From Peribacillus frigoritolerans (GTDB lineage Bacteria > Bacillota > Bacilli > Bacillales > DSM-1321): a stretch of DNA of 64,000 bases. How positions within the stretch are numbered: the stretch's first letter is position 1; each line of letters opens with the position of its first letter. This document shows positions 21,166 to 31,539 of the stretch, piece by piece. A model generated the notes under the pieces. The model made no database searches. It was not told where the DNA came from and worked only from the letters and a program-made list of their open reading frames with translations. The stretch covers positions 744,001 through 808,000 of the forward strand of contig JAUPFL010000002.1 in the NCBI GenBank assembly GCA_030562215.1. The letters are read 5' to 3'. Position numbers and translations under genes: made by a program.

Positions 21166-22496
21166 ATGTCAAAATTCAAAAAAATCTTACCTATGTTTAT
21201 TCTACTAATGTAATCCTAGGTTTATTAGGATTTTCATTTATTCCCTTAGCCCTACATTTTATTGGTGTTGAAAAGTATGGAATTTATTCTATTTTTATAA
21301 TAATCACTTCTTTTGCCGGAATAGTTGAGTATGGGGTCACAAAATTTTTCACGAGAGAATTAGCTAGAATGCAAGATAGCAAAGAACAAATAAATATCCT
21401 AAGATTATCCGTTGGTATATATTTGAAGATTGCTATCTCTGTGATAATAATATCTCCTATCCTCATTACAATAATACCAGCTTATATCTTTCCAATTGAA
21501 GACAATTTCTTTCTAGTAGGATTAATAGCTGCATTGTCTATTTTGGATTTTCTATTATCAATGCCAACAACAATTGTGAGGATGTACAACATAGGTAATG
21601 AAAAGTTTAATTTACTATCAAAGTACAATTTATTTTCTGGAATTTCAAGACATTTAACACTAATTATTAGTCTTGTTGTTTTTCAGTCCTTAATAATTTT
21701 AATTATCACTATTTTGTTACGTAGATTATTTGATTTATATTATGCAAATAAATTCATGGAAAAGTTACCTGCTTCAGCTTGGAAACCAATATTTATTAAA
21801 GGGAAATTTAAAGAAGTAATAAATCAGTCATTATACTTATCGGTGTCACAACTAATACAAGTAAGTGTGGTGTCAATAGGTGCATATTTAATAAATAAAA
21901 ATTATTCTCTTGCAGAACTTGGAGTATATAAATCTTCATTTGATTTAGCAAGCAAAATATGGTTTATTTCAAATGGTTTAGGAATAGTATTATATCCGAG
22001 ATTTTCTGCTCTTAATGCTAATGAAGATAAAAAGGAACTTGTATTAAATAAAGTAATAAAATTTACTAAGGTCAGCTGGATTATTTATAATTTTATTTTT
22101 ATTGCAGCAATTATCATAGTTCCTTATATCAACTTCTTGCTTAATATTCAAAACTTATACCTTTTTTTCTTGTTGTTTTTTGGTCTATGTTTAAATGCAC
22201 ATTCAAATTTGAATTTTGAGTTTTTACAGTCCAAAGGAAAATTTCGATTAGTTTCTTTTCTGAATTTAAGTATTATATTTATCATTATATTTAGTTTTGT
22301 TCTTTTAAACAATCGTCTTGGTTTTATAACGATTGGATATTCTTGGTTGTTAAGTCAATTGATTTATTCATTTAGTATCGATTTTTTTGTTATCAAGCAA
22401 AAAGAATACCAAAAAAGAAAATATTTAAGTTTAGATTTAATTGTAAAAGTGATTCTGATTGTAGTATCTGTAACTATTTTTAGAATCTATTATTAG
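21166..22496 (+). CDS. Wzx-type polysaccharide flippase (one frameshift)
   Basis: Flips the lipid-linked repeat unit across the membrane. About 443 residues with roughly 12 hydrophobic segments, e.g. 'ILGLLGFSFIPLALHFIGVE' in parts, 'IYSIFIIITSFAG' and 'VKVILIVVSVTIF'. 'GVEKYGIYSIF' and 'EYGVTKFFTRELAR' match the start of polysaccharide-export MATE-like proteins. The frame is lost in a run of seven A near 21185, and the first ATG (21166) lies just before it. Low-GC codon use like the neighbouring glycosyltransferases suggests transfer as a block. Confidence 0.82.
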
Positions 22497-22507
22497 GAGG
22501 AAATGTT

Positions 22508-23364
22508 TTGCAAACAAAAGTGACTGTTGGGATATCGGTATATAATAATGAAAAAACAATTAAATATGCTATTAATTCAATATTAAATCAATCTTATACA
22601 AACTGGGAATTAATAATAATCGATGATGGATCAACAGATAACTCACTAGAGATTATAAGAAGTTATAAAGATGAGAGAATTAAAGTTTTTACAGATGGGA
22701 AAAATAAAGGGTTGATTACAAGATTAAATCAAATGATTAATTTATGTCAAACAGATTTCTTCTTTAGGATGGATAGTGATGATATTATGCATCCTGAAAG
22801 AATAAGAAAACAAGTTGATTTTCTTATAGAAAATAAAGAAATAGATATAGTTGGAGCAGAGGCAATTGTTGTAGACGAAGACAATGTGATTTCGGGAATT
22901 AGAAAAAATAAAAATATAGTTAAATCTAAAAGATTTGTATTTGAAAATTCTGTATTTATACACCCTACAGTGGCTGGAAAAACTCAGTGGTTCAAACAAA
23001 ATATGTATAATAATGGATTTCATAGGTGCGAAGATTTTGAGTTATGGTGTAGAACTATTGAATTTTCTAATTTTGCTCATATAAATGAACCATTACTTTT
23101 TTATAGAGATCCTAAAAATTGAATAAAGTTAATTACATTAACAGTTTAAAAACAAGTAGAAAAGTAATTCAGAAATATGAAGAAAGTAAGTCATACAGAT
23201 TTAAGTTCATCACAAAATCTTTAATAAAAGAAAATGCATTTAAATTCATTATTTCTTTAAAGTTAGATAAACTTTGGCTTAAAAAAAGAAATAAAAGTTA
23301 TTTAACCGACCTACATGTTCAGAATGAGTATGGAGATATATTACAAAAAGCCATTACTCCATAA
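22508..23364 (+). CDS. Glycosyltransferase family 2 (one frameshift)
   Basis: A GT-A enzyme of about 285 residues. 'VTVGISVYNNEKTIKYAINS' in parts, 'LIIIDDGSTDNSLEII' and the metal-binding 'FRMDSDDIMHPERI' are canonical. 'FIHPTVAG' and 'CEDFELWCR' follow. A missing base near 23118 splits it; the C-terminal part 'NKVNYINSLKTSRKVIQKY' in pieces continues to 23364. TTG start at 22508, seven bases after AGGAGG. Confidence 0.88.
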
Positions 23365-23405
23365 TAATTTATTTTTGAGATACTTGGAGATACTGAGGTG
23401 AAGTA

Positions 23406-24454
23406 ATGACTTATCTAATATTAAACTTTACTATGTTATTTAATCTAATAACATGTTCTACTGCAAGATACAATACGTTATTGTTTAATAGATTATACAA
23501 TATTCTAATAGGTATGATTTTATTTTCATTATCGTGTATTTGGATTGGTCTAAGGGATATTGATGTCTTTCCTGATACTATGGTTTACTATAATGTCTAT
23601 GATCAAGTTTCTCAATTAAACCTTAAAGATTCATTTGAGTTAATTAAATATGAAAAAATCTTTGTGTTTTTACAATGGCTTTTTGCGAATATTGGTATTC
23701 CTGTTAAACTTTTTATACTAATAATTTATATTATTTTTTTAGGGACATTTGCTATAGCATTAAAAAAGATTTTTAAACAAAATTTAATTTTTATTCTTTT
23801 TATTTATATTAATTACCCCTTTTTTATTTCACTTGGCGGAAATATAATAAGACATGGTTTGTCCCTCTCTTTTTTATTATTGGCCATAGCTACTTTAATA
23901 GAGAAAAGTGGGAAAAGTAAAAAATATTATTTATATTTAATATTAACGGGGCTTTTTCATTATTCAGCAATCCCCATTGTAGTAATAATGTTTCTTTTTA
24001 ACTTCAATAAAACTAAAGTATCTACTACTTTAATCTTTTGGATGATTTGTTTAACTTGCTTCCTATTTAAAATAAGTGATGTTATTTTTAAATTATTCCC
24101 ACACTTTGTTCAACTTGAAACATATAGTAGTGAGAGTACTTTGGCTTTGTATGGTTCTAACTATAGAATAGATTTTTTAATCTTTAGTTCTATTTTTCTT
24201 ATTTTCGGTCTCTGTATTAATTCCTTTGTTTATAAAAAAGAGAATTCTAATTACACGCTAATATTAAAAATGTATATTATATTCAACTCTTATTTTTTAT
24301 TAATGGGATTCATCGCTTTTTCAGATAGAGTAGCTATATTTTCTTGGATTCTAATACCTATGCTTGTTTTTATCCAGTAGCAACTTTAAACAAGCGGTTT
24401 CCGTTTGTAATAGCCTTGTGCATAACTGTTTCTTTTTGGTATTTTGTTATATAA
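23406..24454 (+). CDS. Wzy-type polysaccharide polymerase (EpsG family, one frameshift)
   Basis: A polytopic membrane protein of about 350 residues with 9-11 hydrophobic helices. 'WIGLRDIDVFPDTMVYYNVY' in parts and 'GGNIIRHGLSLSFLLLA' match the EpsG family, where 'R…D…Y' in the first loop and 'R…A' in the middle are conserved. The frame changes near 24372 (a T run); the restored end reads 'YPVATLNKRFPFVIALCITV' in parts and stops at 24454. It would polymerise the flipped units outside the membrane. Last clear gene of the EPS operon. Confidence 0.8.
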
Positions 24455-24740
24455 ACTTAGATATGTTTTATTAATAAAAAGAGTAGGTTATAAAATAGAG
24501 CAGTATATTGTTCTTTGAAGTTACAACTGTTTATAAAATCCTTCAATATCTCTATTCTAAAATACAACCTAACAACTTTAAATTACTTTATCTTATATAA
24601 TATAAATATTACCATAAAAAGTAACTCCTTTGATAATGCTTATTATCAAGGGTGACACCATTGATGACAAAGTATTTAGTTTTATGAAAATCTCACAATT
24701 ATTATCTCTTTACTCCCTTTTGCCACCGAAATATGAATAC

Positions 24741-24830
24741 ATGATTATAGTTATTGGTGGAACAGGTTTTATTTGCAGCCAAACAGTCAAAGAATTAGTA
24801 AAAGATACAGATGATATTGTTTTTGGATAA
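24741..24830 (+). pseudogene. N-terminal fragment of a NAD(P)-binding protein
   Basis: Twenty-nine codons read 'MIIVIGGTGFICSQTVKEL' and then 'VKDTDDIVFG' before a stop. This is a Rossmann GxxGxxG start with the third Gly changed to Cys, as in saccharopine-dehydrogenase-like or sugar-epimerase proteins. Nothing downstream continues it, so this is a relic. Confidence 0.5.
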
Positions 24831-24950
24831 TTTTTACAACTGTTTATTGATAGGCTTCAGGGAGACGTAGGAAACGTTGAAGGTCTAGATAGAATTTAAT
24901 TTATTGATATATATTTGGTCTTGCATTCTGTTTTTGAAGTTATCAACTAT

Positions 24951-25000
24951 AACCAGAATAAGTGACACTAATCAAAGTGTCCCCTTATTCTGGTTTTTTA
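24951..25000. terminator. Strong terminator downstream of the EPS operon
   Basis: A long stem AACCAGAATAAG / CTTATTCTGGTT with an inner ACACT/AGTGT helix and a 6-base loop, followed by TTTTTTA. It probably ends the EPS transcript. Confidence 0.85.
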
Positions 25001-26875
25001 CTTTTTGAGGAAATCTACTTTTAAAATTTCCTTGGATATTTGAGTTAACCCGGAGATACTGGGGAAAAGAGAAATTTACCTTTGTAAGGTAATAGCGGTA
25101 ATACAAATTAACATAATACACTCCAAACGAATAAAAATATAAGCTGATCATTATTTATCAGGAAAAGTATTTACAACAAAAAATAAGTATGTTTTTACTT
25201 TAGGGCACTATAAAATGTTGGTAATGGTATTCAAATTATGGTGCTCTCGCAGAGGATCTTATGTATAAAATAAACTCTTGCAAACAATCTAATATATTTA
25301 ATACTTTCCTATTGGGTAGTGTAGGGGGTTTTCAGGATATTAGTAGTGCCCCGAAATCGGTTATCTCTATTGGAAGTAAAAAAGAGTAGTAGTTATACCT
25401 AATATGCATAATGAAATATTGGAGAGATCCTTGGATTGAAAGAAGTATTCGGAGGAGGATTTCACTCAAAGGGTTATGACCAACCAAGTTAAATTTTCTC
25501 CGGTTATGGATCCAGTTAAGCCTAACGTGAATGAGTAGATTTTTGGAAGGTATAAGAGTTAAGGGAATGGGAATATGTGACCTTTGGTTATAATGGTTCC
25601 AATCGTCCCATTCGTTTCAATTAGGTACATTATTCCCATATCCACGAGCATGAAAGGGCTGAAATTGAAGAGAACCAAGCAGCCTTACCTCTTTCATAAA
25701 GCTATATCTGCACAAATATACTTGGAGAGGGGCTATTTAAAACATCAAGGTGGGAAAATTACTTTGCAGTAGTTAAGGGGCCTATACGTTAATGTGTTTC
25801 TTTTAAAACCTGAAAGTTTTCATGAAAGTTAAGCTAATTTTCCACCATATGGATAGAGTTCCACAAATGATTAGGTGTGTTAATTTTTCTACTCCCATTA
25901 AGGAGGTTTTTCTTATAGGAGGGTAATTAGTGAATGAAGTTATTAAACTTCGTTCTTCAAAATAGATTTGCGTGTGAATTTTGTAATCTTAAACGTGGCA
26001 AAAAAAGGAATGTAAAAGCAATGGTGATAAATGAGAGGAACAATTACCTGCTTCCGGGTCTTCAACTGTTTGAACTAGTTCAAACTAATAGTCAGTATAA
26101 GTCAGGTACTGTGTGGGACACAGTAAAAGCTAATGAATATATTAATGGCGAAAAATCTCTGTTCTACCTCTAAAAGTTTTAGTAATAATCCCATACATTC
26201 GGTGAATAAACTGAAAAAAGGACTAGCAAGTGAATGATAGTCCTTGAAAGAATACGAGCTTTTATGAGCAGCTTCGGGTGAGGACTGCTAATAAAAGCTA
26301 TTCGAAAAAGAAATTGAGCAACGGTAAGAGCGAAGGACAAACCATATATATTACCTTAAACAAGTAATACTTCTCCAAAAAGAAGTCCTTTGGAGTGAAA
26401 AGGTATTGCTTACCCAAGGATTGAGCAAAGATTATTTAATGAACAGAGAATTTACTTGGACCAACAGCTTCTACAACGGTGATCGGAGTCGTTGTAGCAA
26501 AAGCAGTCATTTTCCACAAACATGTAATCGTATTACAAGAGGTGATCACCGCTATAAAGAATCCATTATCAGAAATAAATTTAGTTTATTAAGATACAAG
26601 ACAAAAGTGTAGTATAGATAAACATACATTATATTAATTCATTTCTAGAAGGGACTTATTATTAAGCTTTTTAAATTACCAATCGATCGTCAAATTGAAA
26701 AATACATCATAGCACTTCCCCCCCCCAAAAAAAGGATCTTCAAATGCTTTGATAACCAGGAAACAGTTCTATCAAAGCTGAAATAAAACCGTAAACTTCT
26801 TATCTTTTTCAATTAATGAAAAAACGGATAACCTCCATACCTAGTAAAAAATTAATAATCTAATTCCAAAATTCC
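25001..26875. other. Gene graveyard with no intact gene
   Basis: No convincing complete gene in 1.9 kb. Fragments with coding character: near 25569-25690 a frame giving 'WEYVTFGYNGSNRPIRF' and, after a stop, 'HYSHIHEHERAEIEENQAAL'; 25934-26173 a 79-codon ORF after AGGAGGG containing 'FACEFCNLKRGKKRN'; near 26459-26600 a frame giving 'TTVIGVVVAKAVIFHKH'. I recognise none of these. A run of ten C followed by A's occurs near 26708. A structured stretch at 26218-26303 is listed separately. Confidence 0.5.
26218..26303 (+). other. Two consecutive hairpins, possible structured RNA
   Basis: Hairpin A: AAGGACTA / TAGTCCTT (26218-26225, 26238-26245). Hairpin B: AGCTTTTAT / ATAAAAGCT (26257-26265, 26291-26299) stacked on AGCAG / CTGCT, with a further GAAT/ATTC pairing outside. 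No coding frame and no long T tract. No match to a riboswitch or sRNA I know. Confidence 0.4.
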
Positions 26876-28638
26876 TTAAGAGGAATTACCAATCTTTTCC
26901 CACGTGCCAGGTTTACCATCGTCAACACATACCCAGCCAATAACACCGCCAGATTTTATGCTATTATTAAAGCATATATCACCTTTCTTAAAGCTGTACT
27001 CTGCAATAGCCATCTCTGTTATGTTTTGAGGATTTTGACCATGTGAGAAAATAGTATTTCCACCGATAAAAGTAGGGATTATTGTAGGAAGGCCGCTCAG
27101 TTTACTCCTAGCTTGATTATTAAAAACTGCTGTTCGTCCATTTGTATTTTCAGAAACATTGTTTATAAAAATACTAGACCCACTACTATTTAATGTTTCA
27201 ATACCTTTATTAGTTTGTGCAATTTCATATCCAAAAGCATATTACCTTCAACCAAAACTCCATCACCGTTTACAGACAAACCTCTTACAGCTAAACCGTC
27301 AATGGGTATATCTATTACACAAGTGTTATTTTTTATGCTTGCACCTTTTGAATTGATAACTTGTATTGCTGGATCCCCTGTTGCATCTGAGGAACCGCCA
27401 TTTAAAATATGGTTGTCTAAAACCTTAACAAAGTTAGCTTCTTTTATGAATATTTTCACTCTCGATTTTTTTCCGAGAGATACTGATTGGTTATTTAATT
27501 TATTTCCTTCTATGCTTGTAAAACGGCCTCCGGTTCCATCCTGCGCTTTTCGGACAATTATTTGTGAGTTCCCATTATCACTTACAAAATAATTATCTTT
27601 GATTATTGCAAAATCCCCTAAAACTTCACATGAACAATTTGAAAATATGCATGAGTCTATAAGGGTATGAATAGCAGTACCAATAGTAAATACACCTGTA
27701 CCACTGAAGTTGCAATTTTTAGCTGACACAAAACGTGCACCGTTATGTATATTTAATCCACCACCAGCATTATCATCAAACCGTACCCCCTCAAAAGTTA
27801 GGTACCTAGCTTGATTAGCAATGTCAGAGGTATCCCCATCTGCCTCCACATCAACTCCACATTTAGGCAAAGTTCCTTTAATATTTCCAGTCTTAGAAAG
27901 ACTTCCACCTATAAATTTTAAATTTTTTGCATTTCCTATCGTTAAACCTTGTCGATAACTATATTCACTGATACAGTTATTGAATACGTAGTTTTGACCG
28001 CCGGCGCAATTAAAGCCATCCATCATAGCGTATAAAGCTGTCACATTAGTTAAAGATACTTGTTGACATCCTTCTCGGAATGCAAATGCGTGTTGCTGAT
28101 TAATATTTGATTTATCATTTACCGGTTCATTTCTAGCGTCTAGCCGACCATTGTACGTTAGATGTTCAATACTAACATTCTTACAATTTTCGAACCAAAA
28201 CCCTCGACAGTTTGGGGAAGGAGGGTTATTAGGATGTGCCTCGATAATAGATCCATTTCCAATAATTTTTATGTTGTTTATTTTCATAAATATAAAGCTA
28301 CAATCATTATCAGTTCCATTTCCTTGTATATACTTACCGTTAGGGAAAATTAATGACCCACCAGTACTTGGTAGCGATGCAATCGCAGATTTAATAGCGT
28401 TACTATCGTCTGTTACACCGTCACCTTTGGCGCCAAAATTCTTTACATTTAACGCTATGTCTGTTATCTGATCTGTTAGAACCTTTATTTCTTCAACAAC
28501 AGAATTACTGTCCTTATCTTTAATGTTTGAATCGAGTCGTTGTAATATCATATTTTCACCATCTTTTTTTACTGCATAACCAAAGATGAAGGCAAAAATA
28601 AATACTAACATATTCCGTAACAAGTTCCTGCGTTTCAT
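26876..28638 (-). CDS. Membrane-anchored tailspike-like beta-helix protein (one frameshift)
   Basis: About 587 residues. An N-terminal anchor (MKRRNLLRNMLVFIFAFIFGYAV in pieces) precedes a coiled stretch and then 'NVKNFGAKGDGVTDDSNAI', the Pectate_lyase_3/tailspike start. Beta-helix coils follow (VSIEHLTYNG, VSLTNVTALY, LIDSCIFSNC). A frameshift near 27232 hides the last 115 residues; restored, these include 'IGWVCVDDGKPGTWEKIG', a C-terminal motif common in Bacillus phage appendage proteins. Start at 28638 because AGGAGGG lies 7-8 bases upstream. It is convergent with the EPS operon. Candidate EPS-degrading or -binding surface enzyme; activity is not proven. Confidence 0.8.
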
Positions 28639-29276
28639 GAACATCCCTCCTTGTAAACTCCAAATAGTAATTACCTTCATTTCTAGAATTCATCCATATT
28701 TTATCATATATTAATATAAGGGTAACTTCAATAAAGCATATATATACTTTGGAAGTTTCTTTAGCTTCAAGGACTTTAATATATACTTCCCCCTTTTTGT
28801 AAGATGTGAATAGTAATTATCTCGATGCAAACTAGACAATAAAGTTCCCAAATCATACATTAGGTATGCCTATACCACTTTATTTACGGAATATAAGAAG
28901 TAAATCTTTAATGTAAGGTTCCCTAATGCAAAAGGTATTCTTCTCTACGATTGGTATAAAAAACAAAATCATATTTTCGTCGTTCACTTATACCGACCAA
29001 TCAAGGCTTTTAATTGCTGTTAACTACACTGGGATCCATAAAATAATTAAAACTATAAATTGTATATCGGTAATGTAGCAAAGTACTCATCACTAGTATA
29101 AAAGATTCGTTGACTAACCAAATAATAGTAGAAAATTGATGGTAGAGTTTGTTAGTGTATTATTTAGGAGGTTAAACATAAAAAATAGAAAATGATAGGG
29201 CAGGCAAATTAAATTGAACCTTATATTGATGGAAAAGTAACTTTATTGTTATAAAAAACTATAAATGGAGGAAATA
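28639..29276. other. AT-rich intergenic region
   Basis: About 0.6 kb between the beta-helix gene (minus) and the nucleotidyltransferase (plus). No ORF with a credible ribosome binding site. It should hold divergent promoters, but I cannot place a convincing -35/-10 pair. Confidence 0.4.
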
Positions 29277-30558
29277 ATGGGTAATAATAACAGCCTTGAT
29301 TTATCAATGATACCTAAGGAATTAGTAATTTTACTAGAAATAATAACAATGGATAACGAAGACGGTATAGAATCATTCAATGATGAATTGTTAAACGATA
29401 TTAATTGGGATTTATTCCTAAGACTAGCAATGTATCATCGAGTTTATCCCATTCTTTATTCAAAGTTAAAAAAGATTAACAAAGCTTTGGTTCCTCCACA
29501 TGTCTTTCAAACCTTATATCAAGAGTACAAAAAAATATGTTTCAAATGCTTAAATTAAGTGGAGAAATGGAAAGCGTTAGTAAAATCTTTACTGAAAATC
29601 AAATTCGTCTTCTTTTTTAAAAGGCCCGGTTCTTGCTGCAGAGATTTATGGGGATATATCACTTCGAACCTCAAAGGATCTAGATATTTTGATTCATATA
29701 TCCGATGTAGAAAAAGCAGGGGACCTTTTGTTGAAAAATGGATATGAAAGAGAGGAAATTTCCGTATTTGATAAATGGAGAAAACATGATGTTTCATATT
29801 TTCATCCTCAAAAGAGAATTGAAATTGAACTTCACTCGAGACTCCATCCTTTTCCTATGAATGTACCTAGCTTTAATGAGTTATGGGAACGAAAAAGGAG
29901 TAGTAAACTTACAAGTTACCCTGTTCCTTTTTTTGGAAATGACGATCTTTTTTTATATCTTGTTTTTCATGGTGCAAAGCATGGTTGGTTCCGACTCCGA
30001 TGGTTGGTTGATATTGACCAAATGATTAGAAAAGGAATCATTTCTCAAAAAATAACTTATTGGTAAAATATCAATATCAGCATTTAGGAAAACAAGCACA
30101 TGCTTTAAGAGGACAAGCTTTTTTATTGGCTTCTCATCTTTTAAAAACCCCCATCAGTAATGAAATGCAATCAATAACTTCGGAAAAGCGAACAAGAAAA
30201 TTAGCACAAATGGCGTTATTCTACATAGTAGAAATGGGTCCTGTTAATTTTAGCCAGTCTAAAGTTGAGTTATCAAAATACGAAAAGTATCTTAGCCTTC
30301 TAATAAAACCGAATATCCGGAAATCATTTTTTTTAACAAGTTACCAATTAGCCATAAAGTCAAATCTTCATAAGCTCTTCTTTATTTTGCAATTATTATA
30401 TCCAAGTTCTTTGGATGAAAAGACATTGAGACTACCTAAGCACCTTCGCTTTTTGTATTTTCCTTTAAGGCCATTTTTATGGGCCTGGAGAATGATTGCG
30501 AAAGCTACGTGAGTATATTCCAAAATGGTTCTATCTAAAGATACTAACTAAAGGATGA
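29277..30558 (+). CDS. Lasso-cluster nucleotidyltransferase-family protein (NTP_transf_5, several frameshifts)
   Basis: About 427 residues spread over several frames. The nucleotidyltransferase core is visible in the joined middle: 'LFLKGPVLAAEIYGDISLR' followed by 'TSKDLDILIHISDVEKAGDL', with the DxD metal pair in KDLDIL, then 'FHGAKHGWFRLRWLVDID'. Frame changes near 29548, 29615, 30060 and 30508 give a stop at 30558 (…REYIPKWFYLKILTKG). Start ATG 29277 after GGAGG. Relatives of this Pfam family (PF14907) occur in Bacillus/Paenibacillus lasso clusters, where PsmN of the pseudomycoidin cluster is a tailoring enzyme. It probably acts on the same peptide. Confidence 0.72.
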
Positions 30559-30683
30559 GTTCCTTTCTTGGTCTACCATTGTTTTAAGCTCCGTCTGTAA
30601 ACGTGTTCTCCCGCTCTTTTTAGCAAAATAGATTTTATATTTTCTTGGCATGCAACACTATTAAATTTATCAAGGATATTACT

Positions 30684-30714
30684 TTGGTAGGGAAAATCCC
30701 CTGCCTTTTTCTAT
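30684..30714 (+). terminator. Terminator after the nucleotidyltransferase gene
   Basis: GGTAGGG / CCCTGCC stem (30686-30692, 30699-30705, one G-T pair) followed by TTTTTCTATT. Confidence 0.65.
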
Positions 30715-31539
30715 TATTTGAGGCGTTAAGATATACCTTAACAGCCATTTAATAATCGTATGCTTCTCGACATTCCGATACTCCTTACGTCACCAACATT
30801 AAAGAAAGGGTTTCTCTGGCGAGAATATAGTAAAATGTGTTTTTCCTAAAAAATGAATCATAATTTTCCACGTTTGCGTTTTATTTAAAAAGTATAATGT
30901 GAGTCTTTGATTTCTTTGAGGAAAAATAATTCTTAGGCAGAGAACTGTCATTTTCACGTTTATTTGTTTGAAGTTTATAAGGATTAAAAGCTTTAAACCC
31001 ATAATTAGGTTAGAAAATGTAAGAGTAAAAATTTATTGACATAGTCATAAATAGATGGTAATTTTAGCTTATATAATTCGTTATAGAGAACATTATATTC
31101 TTATTAAAGTACAGTTTAGGAGTTTATTACATAGTTAGCCATTATAAAAGAGATGATAAGTAAAAAAAAAGTTGATTAGTAAAAATCATCCATTTTACGC
31201 TATCTAAATATTTATATAATTCAAACTAATTAATCAATAGGGACTATTTACTATGAGAAAATTGAGATAAGTTACAAGTCAAATCCAGTGGCTATTTTGA
31301 CTGGATTAAGAAAGGATGAATATTAATGCCTCTATTACAAATGAAAGAAATATGGACACCTTTAAAATTAGTCGGGGTTAAATTCTTTAAATCAGATGAT
31401 AGAAGTATTTTCATCAAAGTAATGAATCAACGCAGGAGAAAGCTGAAATTTTAATAGTCTCTTAAATTGTGCATATATACATTGGATTTGAAAAGATTAG
31501 TATTTACATACTTACATAACAAAACAATCAGGGGAAAAC
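30715..31539 (+). other. Leader region of the lasso cyclase operon
   Basis: AT-rich 0.8 kb. A TTGACA at about 31037 has a weak TAATTT 17 bases downstream. An 8-bp inverted repeat AATCCAGT / ACTGGATT sits at 31282-31307, just before a 42-codon ORF at 31326-31454. A short minus-strand ORF at 30799-31002 has no binding site and is ignored. Confidence 0.35.
31326..31454 (+). CDS. Small ORF of unknown function upstream of the lasso cyclase
   Basis: Forty-two codons from an ATG 10 bases after AAAGGATG, reading 'MPLLQMKEIWTPLKLVG' then 'VKFFKSDDRSIFIKVMNQRR' and a basic end. No family recognised. It lacks a lasso leader motif and is not a precursor. It could be a leader peptide or a relic. Confidence 0.3.
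   Translation: MPLLQMKEIWTPLKLVGVKFFKSDDRSIFIKVMNQRRRKLKF

Noticed and set aside
26706-26726. Run of ten C followed by A's as a biological slippage site
   Set aside because: It lies in non-coding DNA in an assembly with many homopolymer errors, so its length is unreliable.
25001-26875. Insertion sequence or transposase in the graveyard
   Set aside because: No DDE-type motif, terminal inverted repeats or target duplications could be seen; the fragments remain unidentified.
27215-28471. Plus-strand ORFs antisense to the beta-helix gene
   Set aside because: No binding sites and no family character; the minus-strand protein has clear repeats and an anchor.
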